From a virus, in IMG/VR virus record IMGVR_UViG_3300024259_000016, positions 50,060 to 114,059 of that record: 64,000 nucleotides of DNA. One strand, 5' to 3'. Of this stretch, positions 31,969 to 40,788 are shown one piece after another. The notes under the pieces are model-generated. The model was not told the DNA's origin. It saw only the letters and a list, made by a program, of their open reading frames with translations, and did no database searches. A program made the position numbers and the translations under genes. How positions within the stretch are numbered: the stretch's first letter is position 1; the number at the start of each line of letters is the position of its first letter.

Positions 31969-31990
31969 CAGGGCCCTGTGCCCTGGATTT
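31969..31990 (+). terminator. Terminator-like hairpin after the capsid genes
   Basis: CAGGGC-CCTGT-GCCCTG followed by GATTTTCC: a 6-bp GC stem with a short T-run, 6 bases after the stop of the small head gene. Confidence 0.5.
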
Positions 31991-32066
31991 TCCAGTAGCC
32001 TCCCTCTTGCCATAGCAAGTTTCAGGGGTTATCCTCTCCAGGCATACAAACTGCTTGAGGATGCCC

Positions 32067-33263
32067 ATGGCCACCAAAAAGAAGAAAGGCGCTCCGCCCC
32101 CTCCCCCGCCACCTCCGAGTCCAGCTCCGTCCCCGGACCTTTTGTCCGCGGTCGAACCTCCCCCCATCGTGCAAGAGGAAGCAGAAGTTGTCCCTCCCCC
32201 GGAGGTCGCTGCCAAATCTGTTGATGATCTGGTGATCACGGATGAGGACGAGGATGCTGGGAAAGCCCCCGAGGGAAAGGGCGAGGTTGCCACCCCGGAG
32301 GTTGCCACCCGGGTCATCTCGGAGCCAAGTCCCCAGCATGAGGCGGAGCTGGCCCCTACCCCGGCACCTGTGGACCCGATGCTCCAGAGGATGATGGAGA
32401 TGATGGAGCAGCAGATGGCCGACAATGCGGACCTGCGCGCAGAATTGCAGGGCCTCAAAAATCAGGTTGCCACGGTCCCGGGGGCCTCGGCGCCGGCCGA
32501 GATCCGCAACATCGACCTGCGGCCGAAGACCTATGATGAGGTTGACCGGGAGCCCGAGCCGCCCGGTGGATACTTCGCCCGGGTCAAGTGCTACGACGAG
32601 TCGATCGGGCACAAGCTGAAGGGGACGAGCATCCTGCTGCCCAATGGGAAGTGGGCGCGACTTCAGGGAGGTACGGGACTGCCCGGGGACATCCCGGACT
32701 GGGCGGGCCCCATGGGCAAGAACGAGGCCTTGGCCTTCGCCAGAGCACGACAGAACGGGAGGAATCCGATGTCCCCGATGGCCTGCGACGTGGTGACCTT
32801 GGAGCAGAAGCGGGAGATCGATGCCAGGGAGAGCACCCAGCGTCAGTCCATGAGCGGGATGGGGGGCATGTACCAGGGTGATACCCAGGGTCTCGGTGTT
32901 GGGGGCAGCGCGGTTCACCCTCAGACCCAGGTGCTGGTGCGTGGCGGTGACAAGGGGACGGTGTCAGCCACAGCCGCGGCTGACCTTGGTATGGCATCAT
33001 TGGCCCGGGGTGGGGCCATGGCACCGGCCAGCGCCCAGAACCGGTTTGGTCTTGACGGTCCCGCCCAGCAGCTGGCTGGGAACGTCGTGGACCAGGTTCC
33101 CGCGGGTGGGGGAAACAAGCCTATTGAGCTGGAGCGGGTCGGTACCCCCTCGGCGTCCAGGCAGCGTCAGTCCGAGACCATGATTGCGGCCATCCACAAT
33201 GATCTCGGTGGAGAGCTCCCCGGTGGCGCGGCCAACATGCAACCAGGCCACCGCCGTCCGTAG
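32067..33263 (+). CDS. Proline-rich structural protein, head region
   Basis: 398 residues from MATKKKKGAPPPPPPPP; GAGG 7 bases ahead decides this ATG. Proline and acid-rich low-complexity sequence to about 110, a helix (MMEMMEQQMADNADLRAELQ), a compact middle (GKWARLQGGTGLPGDIPDW) and a flexible tail. Position suggests a head or neck protein. A second poly-proline protein end lies at 63941-64000. Confidence 0.6.
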   Translation: MATKKKKGAPPPPPPPPSPAPSPDLLSAVEPPPIVQEEAEVVPPPEVAAKSVDDLVITDEDEDAGKAPEGKGEVATPEVATRVISEPSPQHEAELAPTPAPVDPMLQRMMEMMEQQMADNADLRAELQGLKNQVATVPGASAPAEIRNIDLRPKTYDEVDREPEPPGGYFARVKCYDESIGHKLKGTSILLPNGKWARLQGGTGLPGDIPDWAGPMGKNEALAFARARQNGRNPMSPMACDVVTLEQKREIDARESTQRQSMSGMGGMYQGDTQGLGVGGSAVHPQTQVLVRGGDKGTVSATAAADLGMASLARGGAMAPASAQNRFGLDGPAQQLAGNVVDQVPAGGGNKPIELERVGTPSASRQRQSETMIAAIHNDLGGELPGGAANMQPGHRRP

Positions 33264-33268
33264 GTAGT

Positions 33269-33297
33269 TGACCCTCCTGTTCTGTCCTCTTATACTC
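33269..33297 (+). promoter_or_regulatory. Sigma70-type promoter
   Basis: TTGACC at 33269-33274, 17-base spacer, TATACT at 33292-33297: the closest match to the bacterial housekeeping consensus that I see in the window. Start expected near 33304. An intrinsic terminator follows at 33346-33380. Confidence 0.7.
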
Positions 33298-33345
33298 TAA
33301 TTTCGGTAGGACTTGTTTGGCATCAGGTCTTGTCCCCCTTTCGGG

Positions 33346-33380
33346 CCCCCGGCGTCCAGTGGCGCTGGGGGTTTTCTTTT
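33346..33380 (+). terminator. Intrinsic terminator
   Basis: CCCCCGGCG and CGCTGGGGG make a 9-bp stem with one mismatch around an 8-base loop, followed by TTTTCTTTT. It could end the upstream head transcript and also truncate transcripts from the promoter at 33269 to about 75 bases. Confidence 0.75.
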
Positions 33381-33406
33381 GGGTGGGGGCAGGCAATAAT
33401 AGAGTC

Positions 33407-34534
33407 ATGCGCGGACTGACCCAGGGTGAGCAGAGTTCGGCCAGCTGGCCGGTGTTGCAGTTCTTCTGCCGGCAGGGGGGCAAGCTGGCCGATCCGGTGT
33501 TGGCCTCCTTCACGATCGAGGATATCCGATCCGATGGGGTAGCACCTGCCACGTTGGTTGGGCCCACTATCTTGGGAGCTGGAGACAAGCTGGGGACCGG
33601 ACGGTACGCCTTGGCAACAGGGGCAACTGCTGTTTGGTCTCTGGGGACCCATCGGGTCGTGGTGACCTACAAGTTGGCCGCGGCTGGGCCTGACATCAAG
33701 CAGGTCATCGAGTTTGAGATTCTGGATGAAGTGGACTGGGCGCATGGAGGCGGTGAGTACATAGGATACCTGTCGACTCGTCAGGCCTATCGGGATGACC
33801 ACGCCGCGGCCGGCGACACCACGGCAATGCTCCACCGAGAGATTTGTCAGGCATCAAAGCAGATCGAGTTCTGGACGGCCCGGTGTTTCCACCCGGAGTA
33901 CCGCTCCGTGTATGTGGGAGGAAACGGGACTGAATGGCTGCTGCCGAACGAGCCCATTATCTGCATCGAACAGATTGCCTGGACCCACCGGGATTCCGAC
34001 GATGCCGAGGTCGAAGAGGTTGTGCAGGACTCGAGTTACGAGTGCAAAGCCATGACCCATCTGGACGGGGAGCGGGGCCGGGACGGACGCATCTTCGTTG
34101 GGATCGAATTGATGGACTCCTGGCGCAGTAGTAATGTAAGAGCGAGTGCCTCAACCGTCTGGTCCGACCCATCGAGAGCCTACAAGATCACGGGAGTGTT
34201 CGGTTACACCGATGGAATCTGGATGCCCGGGGAGCACCTGACGGGGATGGGGGAGACGCCGAGGGACCTGGCCCGGGTGGTTGGCGCCATGGTGTATCGG
34301 GCGCTCGAGGACGCCAACCTGCAGGCCCCCTTTGGCGGAGGGATCGGTGGCGTCTCGATGATCAAGACCCGGGACCAGACCATCAAGTGGGGCGCCTCGG
34401 CCGACGGTGTGGCTGGCTTCGGGGGGGTATTCACCGGAGACTCCGAGTTGGACCGGATCATTCACAGGTACGTAGCGCCAACCCGGATTACTGTTGCTGG
34501 TCGGGCAAGGGATTGGAGTGGAGGGACCTTCTGA
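33407..34534 (+). CDS. Head-tail connector protein
   Basis: 375 residues from MRGLTQGEQ; the ATG lies after the terminator, while the longer reading of the frame would cross it. EICQASKQIEFWTARCFHPEYRSV, GNGTEWLLPNEPIICIEQIAW and TPRDLARVVGAMVYRALEDA follow the pattern of YqbG/gp6-like adaptor proteins that bind the portal. The N-terminal 130 residues look like an added Ig-like domain. It overlaps the next gene by one base. Confidence 0.65.
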   Translation: MRGLTQGEQSSASWPVLQFFCRQGGKLADPVLASFTIEDIRSDGVAPATLVGPTILGAGDKLGTGRYALATGATAVWSLGTHRVVVTYKLAAAGPDIKQVIEFEILDEVDWAHGGGEYIGYLSTRQAYRDDHAAAGDTTAMLHREICQASKQIEFWTARCFHPEYRSVYVGGNGTEWLLPNEPIICIEQIAWTHRDSDDAEVEEVVQDSSYECKAMTHLDGERGRDGRIFVGIELMDSWRSSNVRASASTVWSDPSRAYKITGVFGYTDGIWMPGEHLTGMGETPRDLARVVGAMVYRALEDANLQAPFGGGIGGVSMIKTRDQTIKWGASADGVAGFGGVFTGDSELDRIIHRYVAPTRITVAGRARDWSGGTF

Positions 34535-35070
34535 TGGGCCTGGAATACAACGTCTCTGCTCCGCTGATCAATCCTATATGGGTGAGAATTGAGCGGCTTG
34601 ACCATGCAGCGACCCACGCCAAGGATCCGCCGGGATCGCAGGGCTCGGCCGGGTACAACTATACTCGGGAAGAGCCCGTTGTGAGCTATGCAGCCGGAGT
34701 GGCCGATGGCGAACCGGAGTATATGACCGCGGTGGATGTCTCCGCCCAGATGGAGTACGAATCCTTCGAGCGAATTCGGGCTGTATTCGGTGGGGATGCC
34801 CCTGTCACGAAGCAGGGCTTCGTATTACACCGCCGGCTGTTGCGGCGCCAAGGGCTCATCGACGTGGCGACCGGCCAGTGCCTGTTGAAGAATCGAGACA
34901 AGATCACGGGCATCTATCGGGGTAGGTCACGGCGGCCGGTCTCCATCGACTTCGCCCTGCCTCTGTACATCTACGAGGTGAGAGGGCCTGGTTCTCCTGG
35001 CCTCGGCCGAGACGGCTACGATCTGCATATCATCTATACGTCTGAAAAAGACGTAGCGATCGGAGCGTAA
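34534..35070 (+). CDS. Head or neck protein, 178 aa
   Basis: Starts MGLEYNVSAPLINPIWVRIER at a TGATG overlap. Beta-rich with a basic block (VLHRRLLRRQG, RGRSRRPVSIDF). Its place between the connector and tail genes suggests a head-closure or neck protein. Family not recognised. Confidence 0.6.
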   Translation: MGLEYNVSAPLINPIWVRIERLDHAATHAKDPPGSQGSAGYNYTREEPVVSYAAGVADGEPEYMTAVDVSAQMEYESFERIRAVFGGDAPVTKQGFVLHRRLLRRQGLIDVATGQCLLKNRDKITGIYRGRSRRPVSIDFALPLYIYEVRGPGSPGLGRDGYDLHIIYTSEKDVAIGA

Positions 35071-35074
35071 TCTC

Positions 35075-35881
35075 ATGGCCGGGCGACGAAGGAATTGGGG
35101 TGGGGCAGGGCAGGTTTCCCTGGGCCAGATGGCTCAGTACCTCAACTCTTTGGTGGACCGAGGGAACATGAACTTGGCGGCCGGGGTTGTTGTCCCCCCT
35201 CTAGTCCAACAGGGTGCCAAACAGGTTGAAGAGCGTTATGACCAGATGGGGAGCGACGTCGACCAAAGCTCGATGAGCTCGATGATAGCCATGGCGGGCA
35301 AGCTCGTCGGGGAAGCACGCCCGGCCAAGCCGCCCCATACGCCCGGCGAGACTTACCGTCGGCTGGCTGAACATGTCACTGTCAGGTTTGGGGGAACAGG
35401 TAAGGGACCAAGCAGGACGGTTTTCTCTGCAGCCATGGGTATTTTCCCAGGAGGGCATGCCCCTGATCCCAGTCCAAAGTGGCCGAGAGGGACCCCTCTT
35501 GAGGTTGTCGATGGGGGGCTGAATCGGCCCGCCTGGACGATGAGCTATCGGGAGACGAAGCGATCTGTGGCCTACTCGATCATGGTCCGAGAGATGCGTG
35601 CGGGGCCCGGCTCAAGCTCTCGCTATCAAGGAAGGCCCCGCGGGGGGCGATTGCCGGATGGGCCTGCCTCTGGTGGGAGGATTATTATCACCCAGATGGG
35701 GGGCAAGATGGTCTGGCGTGATGAAGCTTGGCCTGTAACCGTCGGCGGCATCTTCGCTCTGGAGCAGGAGGGGAAAGGTGTGATCGGGAATTTGTCACGG
35801 ATCGCTGCCGCCCGCAGTGGTATCCGGGGGCGGGCAATCCGTGGAGCGAAGCCCACGGGCGTCCGCCTGATGAGGAGGTAG
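35075..35881 (+). CDS. Neck or tail-completion region protein, 268 aa
   Basis: Starts MAGRRRNWGGAGQVSLGQMA. A helical N-terminus (GQMAQYLNSLVDRGNM), then basic glycine-rich segments, ending RAIRGAKPTGVRLMRR. Genes at this position often encode HK97 gp10-like or tail-completion proteins, but no signature is clear. Confidence 0.55.
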   Translation: MAGRRRNWGGAGQVSLGQMAQYLNSLVDRGNMNLAAGVVVPPLVQQGAKQVEERYDQMGSDVDQSSMSSMIAMAGKLVGEARPAKPPHTPGETYRRLAEHVTVRFGGTGKGPSRTVFSAAMGIFPGGHAPDPSPKWPRGTPLEVVDGGLNRPAWTMSYRETKRSVAYSIMVREMRAGPGSSSRYQGRPRGGRLPDGPASGGRIIITQMGGKMVWRDEAWPVTVGGIFALEQEGKGVIGNLSRIAAARSGIRGRAIRGAKPTGVRLMRR

Positions 35882-35884
35882 CAT

Positions 35885-36898
35885 ATGGCTGTCCCGACCA
35901 TTACAGGTATCTCCCCCTCCACAGGACCTGCTGAGGGGGGCCTAATTGTCACGATCACTGGTACCGACTTCGCCATCCATGCAGTCCCGGATGTCCATCC
36001 GGCCGAGGATGTAGCCCCCGGTGTCACTGTCACCTTCGGGGGATGGGCAGTGGACTGGGTTCAGGTTCGCTCTGCGACCCAAATAGTCTGTAAGCTTGGC
36101 CCATACCATGGCCCTGTTCGAAGCGGGATCCCACCGGTAGTGCTCGATGTTTATCCCGCCGTGGATGTAGTAGTCCAAAATCTGGATGTGACCGGGACGC
36201 CGGTGGTCGGGGAGGTTGCAACAGCTGCATCAGGTTTTACTTACCGACGGCGGGACCTTGGCCCCTCGACTGAGCAAGACCGACCACGGGGGGTACGGGC
36301 GAAATTCACCGATGCAGTACTCGATGAGCTCCGCCGACGAGTCTGTAAGAATATCTCAATGGGGAGGAGCTCTGAATATGCCGAGGGCTCTGAGGCTACT
36401 GTAAAGCTGGCCGGCTTGCCTGGGGTTGGGTGTGTGTTCAAGTGGGTACCTGATCCTGATTATGTCCAACTCACTGCGGGGTACGAAGAAGTTGAGGATC
36501 CGTCCGACTCGACAGTGGTTCATTCTTTTAAGGGGCTGCGGGTCAAAAGGTTGGAGGCTACACTCCTGCTGGGGGCCAACTCCTCTACTGAAATGGATGA
36601 GCTGTGCGAGCTGCTCGAAGATATGATTGAGGATCAGGAGGCTTTGGTTGTCGATGCGAACCCGACCCTCTACCCCGGTCTGCAGGACGACTACAACTGG
36701 CACTTCGGGCCAGGTGGGGAACCCACCCCCAATCAGCGGGGAGCAGACCTGGATGCTTGTAGTGGTCGGGCGGTCATCTGGGTCCGAGGGATCTTGATGA
36801 TGAGCGAGCACTCGGATGCCGATGACAAACGCATTCTGACCATTGAGCAGCAGTGGGCAAATATGGATGGGGAGACATACGATACAGAGCTTGTCTGA
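35885..36898 (+). CDS. Tail-region protein with N-terminal IPT/TIG domain
   Basis: 337 residues. Residues 3-120 form an IPT/TIG immunoglobulin-like domain (PTITGISPSTGPAEGGLIVTI, VTVTFGGWAVDWVQVRSATQ). The C-terminal 200 residues are a separate domain (VKRLEATLLLGANSSTEMDELC, AVIWVRGILMMSEHSDADDKR), perhaps a tail terminator or neck component. Ig-like domains commonly decorate phage surfaces. Confidence 0.65.
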   Translation: MAVPTITGISPSTGPAEGGLIVTITGTDFAIHAVPDVHPAEDVAPGVTVTFGGWAVDWVQVRSATQIVCKLGPYHGPVRSGIPPVVLDVYPAVDVVVQNLDVTGTPVVGEVATAASGFTYRRRDLGPSTEQDRPRGVRAKFTDAVLDELRRRVCKNISMGRSSEYAEGSEATVKLAGLPGVGCVFKWVPDPDYVQLTAGYEEVEDPSDSTVVHSFKGLRVKRLEATLLLGANSSTEMDELCELLEDMIEDQEALVVDANPTLYPGLQDDYNWHFGPGGEPTPNQRGADLDACSGRAVIWVRGILMMSEHSDADDKRILTIEQQWANMDGETYDTELV

Positions 36899-36901
36899 GA
36901 G

Positions 36902-36917
36902 GTGGCACAGGTGGCAC
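36902..36917 (+). promoter_or_regulatory. Tandem GTGGCAC half-sites before the sheath genes
   Basis: GTGGCAC at 36902 and 36911, a 9-bp direct repeat, right after the stop of the IPT-domain gene and about 60 bases before the next start. Same half-site and spacing as at 6014 and 10810. Confidence 0.5.
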
Positions 36918-36975
36918 AGTATGGCCCGTTTTGGCCCTTGCCCTGCCGATTTTGCTGAGGTAGCATGGACCTATT

Positions 36976-37269
36976 ATGATTCGTGTAGCCAACACCCACA
37001 GGTTTGAAACCTTCGGCTTCTCGTTGCCCCATGACCCTGTTTGTATTGAGAACGGGGAGTGTCAGTGCATCAAAGCGGAGGTCGCACTGATTGGGGGTCA
37101 TGTGGGAGAACGTCTGGAGCCCTTGTTCATCAACATCCCCGCAGGTGGAATCAGTAGGTCTGTCCCTGATGCTGTGGCCAGCCTCCCGGTTATCACACGT
37201 CGGGTATCTGAAGGTAATGCCAGGGTGGACCCGGTCGACGGATTCATCTCGGTGCAGCGTGCTGGGTAA
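36976..37269 (+). CDS. Hypothetical protein, 97 aa
   Basis: Starts MIRVANTHRFETFGFSLPHDP, mostly beta, with a CIENGECQC cysteine cluster. It lies between the regulatory element at 36902 and the sheath gene. No family recognised; probably virion-related from position. Confidence 0.55.
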   Translation: MIRVANTHRFETFGFSLPHDPVCIENGECQCIKAEVALIGGHVGERLEPLFINIPAGGISRSVPDAVASLPVITRRVSEGNARVDPVDGFISVQRAG

Positions 37270-37340
37270 GAGAGCCTTTGGTCTGGTAGGCAGACAACTG
37301 CTCGTTGACCAAGGGTCGGCGACTCGAGGAGTATAACACC

Positions 37341-39008
37341 ATGCGTAACGGTCGCAGCCGCGTTGACAACAAGTGGCAGTCCAGCAATCTGCGGTCCATG
37401 CCCAACAGGGAGTTCGGGGTAACCCAGCTCCTTGGGGTGTTCGAATGGGGGCCTGAGGAAGTAACGGCGGTCACCTCCTTCGACGACTTCAAGCTCAAGT
37501 ACGGCGGCTTCTCGGTGGACTACCATGCCGCCCTGCATGCCTACTTGTACTTCGCCATGGGCGGTACCAAGCTGTGGGTCAAGAGGGTGTTCCACTACCT
37601 CAACCACACATCGGACATCGACCCCCTCACAGCTGCCAAGGGGACCGTTACGTTGGTCTCTGGCGCTGCGGGCCCCTACGGCGTCCAGAATACCCTGCGG
37701 GCCGATGGCTTGTACTATGGAGACCTGGCCCTGACTGTGCAGCCTGTCGCTGCGCAGAGCGGCCTGGCGGGCTACTTCGACCTGCTGGTATTCCACCCCC
37801 GTGAGATTCAGCCCATCGAGTGGATTCGCAACGTGACCATGGATTCCACCTCGAACGACTACGTGGAGGACGTGGTCAACACCAGCGCCCGGCGCAGCAA
37901 CTACGTCAAGGTCACCGATCTGTTGGCCAGTGGCACCGTAACGCAACGTATGCCCGCGGCCCTGGGATCTGCTGTGGCGTTGGTGGGTGGAGATGATGGA
38001 TTGGCAGCCCTCGTGGATGCCGACTACGTCGGGGGCACCGCCGGCCGGACCGGTCTGTATGGCTTCCAGCTGGTCAACGAAGGCAACATGATGTTGGTGC
38101 CGGATGGTCTGTCCTCCACGGTCCAGAACGCCGCCATCTCGTACTGTGAGAACTACCAGTACAAGCAGGAAAAGGTCATCTACATCCCAGAGACGCAGGC
38201 TGGTCTAGGGTATCTGGCCGCGGTGGCGCAGTATTCGGCATTGACCGGGAGCCGGGCGAAGACCGGCATGGCTTGGCCGCGGGTGCGAATCACCAATCCC
38301 GACAAGACAGTCTTCGGCCTGAACAACGACAACATCGTGTGCGGCTACGGCGGCCTGCTCGCCGGTCTCATCTGCGGTCAGTCCAAGCGGTACCTGGCGC
38401 AGATGGCGGTCAACCCGTCGAACCAGGATTTCGGATGGCTCAATGACATGGTGGTCGGGCTCGAAGGGGCCGACGACAAGCATGAAGTCCTGGACCCCAA
38501 CGTCCAGAACTATGTCACCGACTACGGGATCAACCCGATCCTGTTTGGCCGGCATGAGAGGACTGGTCGCTACGGTGCCTGGTTCAACGACTGTCAGTCC
38601 GGCGAGGATGTGACTACGGAGCTGGAGCTCGAGAGTATTGGCAACCAGATGCTCTGCTCGCACCTTCGCTACCGGCATACCGCTTTCCTGGAGCGCCACC
38701 GTACCCAGGGCAACTCCAAGCGGCGTCGGGGGATCATCCAAAAGGCTCTCATCGAGGACAACAAGTACTGGACCTCTCTGGGTGTCTTCGCATCTGACAG
38801 TGCCAACGAGGCGTTCTTCGTCAATGTGGACCCCGAGGGCGAGAACATCAACAACGCGGTGGTGCAGCGCCAGCAGAAGCTGGTGGTCAAGGAGGGCTTC
38901 GCTTTTGCCTCCCCCGCCCGCTTCGTGGACTTGTACTTCACCAGAGACAATCGCGCCGTCGAGAGCTACATGTCTCAGGCGGCCAAGGCTGCCGGCATCG
39001 CAGGATAA
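37341..39008 (+). CDS. Tail sheath protein
   Basis: 555 residues from MRNGRSRVDNKW, with GAGGAG 9 bases before the ATG. VTQLLGVFEWGPEEVTAV, TSFDDFKLKYGGFSVDYHA and YLYFAMGGTKLWVKRV are the conserved N-terminal sheath pattern. Late TSLGVFASDSANEAFFVNVD and KEGFAFASPARFVDLYFTRD form the C-terminal core. It forms the contractile outer tail layer, defining the phage as a myovirus. The tube gene follows. Confidence 0.9.
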   Translation: MRNGRSRVDNKWQSSNLRSMPNREFGVTQLLGVFEWGPEEVTAVTSFDDFKLKYGGFSVDYHAALHAYLYFAMGGTKLWVKRVFHYLNHTSDIDPLTAAKGTVTLVSGAAGPYGVQNTLRADGLYYGDLALTVQPVAAQSGLAGYFDLLVFHPREIQPIEWIRNVTMDSTSNDYVEDVVNTSARRSNYVKVTDLLASGTVTQRMPAALGSAVALVGGDDGLAALVDADYVGGTAGRTGLYGFQLVNEGNMMLVPDGLSSTVQNAAISYCENYQYKQEKVIYIPETQAGLGYLAAVAQYSALTGSRAKTGMAWPRVRITNPDKTVFGLNNDNIVCGYGGLLAGLICGQSKRYLAQMAVNPSNQDFGWLNDMVVGLEGADDKHEVLDPNVQNYVTDYGINPILFGRHERTGRYGAWFNDCQSGEDVTTELELESIGNQMLCSHLRYRHTAFLERHRTQGNSKRRRGIIQKALIEDNKYWTSLGVFASDSANEAFFVNVDPEGENINNAVVQRQQKLVVKEGFAFASPARFVDLYFTRDNRAVESYMSQAAKAAGIAG

Positions 39009-39032
39009 CCCGGCTCTCAAGGAGCACCAATT

Positions 39033-39521
39033 ATGGGTCAGCAGGCACGATCAAGAGAGCTGGCAGGACAGTACAACTTCCTTGTGGAGGACCTGTCGGG
39101 CGGCCTGAGCAACTCGAAGTATCGGGACGTGTCCGGCGGCGACGTCAACTTCGAGATCGCGCTGAACCGTGAGGGCGGTGCGGTCTACGCCCAGAAGATG
39201 GCAACCATCGCCAATGTGGACGACATCACATTGTCGGTGGGTCTCATCCCCAGCGGCGGGGAGATGTACGACTGGCTGTTGGAGAACTGCGATGTACTGG
39301 CCAGTATGCCGGAGGGGGCTGGAGTAGACGATCCATACAACCTGCGCACCCTGGCCATCGCTGGGTTGAGCAGGGGCCGGCGCGACCTGATCGCCTGGAA
39401 CTGTCACAACTGCCAGGTCGCAGGTTATCCCATGTTCCAGTTCGACAACAACTCCGGTGACATCCTCATCGAGCAGCTCATCCTCGCTTACGAGTACCCC
39501 ACCGTCGAGTTCCTCGGCTGA
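39033..39521 (+). CDS. Tail tube protein
   Basis: 162 residues after AAGGAGCACCAATT. YNFLVEDLSGGLSNSKYRDVSG, beta-rich middle, and ILIEQLILAYEYPTVEFLG at the end match gp19/XkdM-type tube proteins of contractile tails. Strongly biased codons. Directly after the sheath. Confidence 0.85.
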   Translation: MGQQARSRELAGQYNFLVEDLSGGLSNSKYRDVSGGDVNFEIALNREGGAVYAQKMATIANVDDITLSVGLIPSGGEMYDWLLENCDVLASMPEGAGVDDPYNLRTLAIAGLSRGRRDLIAWNCHNCQVAGYPMFQFDNNSGDILIEQLILAYEYPTVEFLG

Positions 39522-39542
39522 TCCTCTCCTCCAGTTTCTCCG

Positions 39543-39570
39543 TTGACACACGTGGCACACCTGGTAGACT
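39543..39570 (+). promoter_or_regulatory. Promoter with embedded GTGGCAC half-site
   Basis: TTGACA at 39543, 16-base spacer, TAGACT at 39565-39570. GTGGCAC sits inside the spacer at 39552, nine bases after the -35 start. This best shows how the motif sits relative to a promoter. It would drive the tail chaperone and tape measure genes. Confidence 0.6.
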
Positions 39571-39780
39571 TTGTCCCAGGTTCGTCGTTCAGCCTTCCTT
39601 TAAGTTGCATCCCCTGCGGAGGTCGGAGCCGCAGTTCGATACCTGCTAACGTCACCCCCCGGTCACGTGGGTAGGGAGCCCTTTCGTCCTGCCTAACTCT
39701 GCGCCCTGTTGCTGGATCCAACCTCTGGAGCAGGGCTGCCGGCGGGCCTAATTACCTATCCCGAACAGGAGCTGTGGCTG
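39571..39780 (+). other. Untranslated leader with hairpin
   Basis: About 210 bases between the promoter and the next credible start. It includes a perfect 6-bp stem, CTGCGG (39614) and CCGCAG (39629), and further C/G-rich runs. No gene is evident. It may be a structured leader. Confidence 0.45.
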
Positions 39781-40788
39781 ATGGCTATCGAGATCGAGTG
39801 TATCCCCTCTGGACTGAAGTTGGCCTGCCGCGGGATCAAGACCGGGGACATCCACGACGCCCTCCATTCGATGGGGCAGGGGGGGACCATGACCAAGGAC
39901 CCTCAGGGTCGCGATCGAGCCAAGACGGGCCACCTGGCGGCCGAGATGCTGGCCTTGAGCCTGGTCCCCCCTTACGTGGTGCATCCCGGTCCTTATTCCA
40001 GCTTGCAGGTGGGGGAGATGCCCGACCTGCGCGAGGTGATGGTCACCGACGTCCTGTCCGCCATCTACCAGCTTCGCGCTCGGGCCGGAACCCCTATCGA
40101 GACCCGCCCGAATTGCCAGCACTGTGGTCGGATCCCGAAGTCCCCACTGCAGATTTCTGCTGGAGAATGTGAGCACTTTGAGTGCAGTGAGGAAGGGAAG
40201 ACAGCTATCACCGAAGAGGGGGGGCTGTTTGTCACTTATGGCCCCTGGAAGATTGAGATGTGCCCCCCAATCATCCGGCGCTCCTCTGCCTTGGACCGCA
40301 TCCTGGATGGGGGGGAGTACCCCCCGACGTTGGGCTGCGACTCGATGTACATGGCCTCGATCAAGAGCGTGGCGCGAACTGATGGTGTGGGGATCTGGGG
40401 GCAGAAGGAGTTGTCCCCGGAGCAGAAGAAGATGGCCGGAGACCTGGCCGGCGAGAAGGTTGAGGACAAAGGGACTGGGGAGGAGCGTCCTCAGGTCGAC
40501 ATCCAGCGCAAGCTCACCATCCTGACCGACATTGTCAGGTGGTGGTACAGTCAGGAAGACTGGGGCCTGCTCGACGCTGTCCGCGACAAGGGACAGGAAA
40601 CCTGGGGCGACGTGGATACCTTCTACAACTGGACCTGCAGCGTGGACCCAACGGTTTGCCACCAGGAGCAGGAAGGTGGGATCCCTTTGGGCCCGGGGTT
40701 TTTTGGGATTTCGGTCGAGCGCGCGCGCAAGCGCCGGAAGAAAGGTTCCGGGAAGAAGCCCGGGATGCTGGCTGGCCCGCAGAGCTAG
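39781..40788 (+). CDS. Tail assembly chaperone, upstream product
   Basis: 335 residues from MAIEIECIPSGLKLA; AGGAG lies ahead. CQHCGRIP...GECEHFEC in the middle resembles a zinc site. The second half is charged and ends ARKRRKKGSGKKPGM. Placed between tube and tape measure, where contractile-tail phages keep an overlapping chaperone pair. The -1 frame remains open from 40539 through the stop of this frame, so a longer fusion is expected. Assignment is by position and frame structure. Confidence 0.55.
   Translation: MAIEIECIPSGLKLACRGIKTGDIHDALHSMGQGGTMTKDPQGRDRAKTGHLAAEMLALSLVPPYVVHPGPYSSLQVGEMPDLREVMVTDVLSAIYQLRARAGTPIETRPNCQHCGRIPKSPLQISAGECEHFECSEEGKTAITEEGGLFVTYGPWKIEMCPPIIRRSSALDRILDGGEYPPTLGCDSMYMASIKSVARTDGVGIWGQKELSPEQKKMAGDLAGEKVEDKGTGEERPQVDIQRKLTILTDIVRWWYSQEDWGLLDAVRDKGQETWGDVDTFYNWTCSVDPTVCHQEQEGGIPLGPGFFGISVERARKRRKKGSGKKPGMLAGPQS

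Noticed and set aside
30554-32458. 634-codon open frame on the minus strand across the capsid genes
   Set aside because: It is antisense to the major capsid and small head genes, whose proteins are recognisable; strong codon bias on the plus strand opens the opposite frame.
39614-39650. GTTCGATAC resembling a tRNA T-loop
   Set aside because: The flanking arms do not pair as a T-stem, and no acceptor or anticodon stem fits around it.
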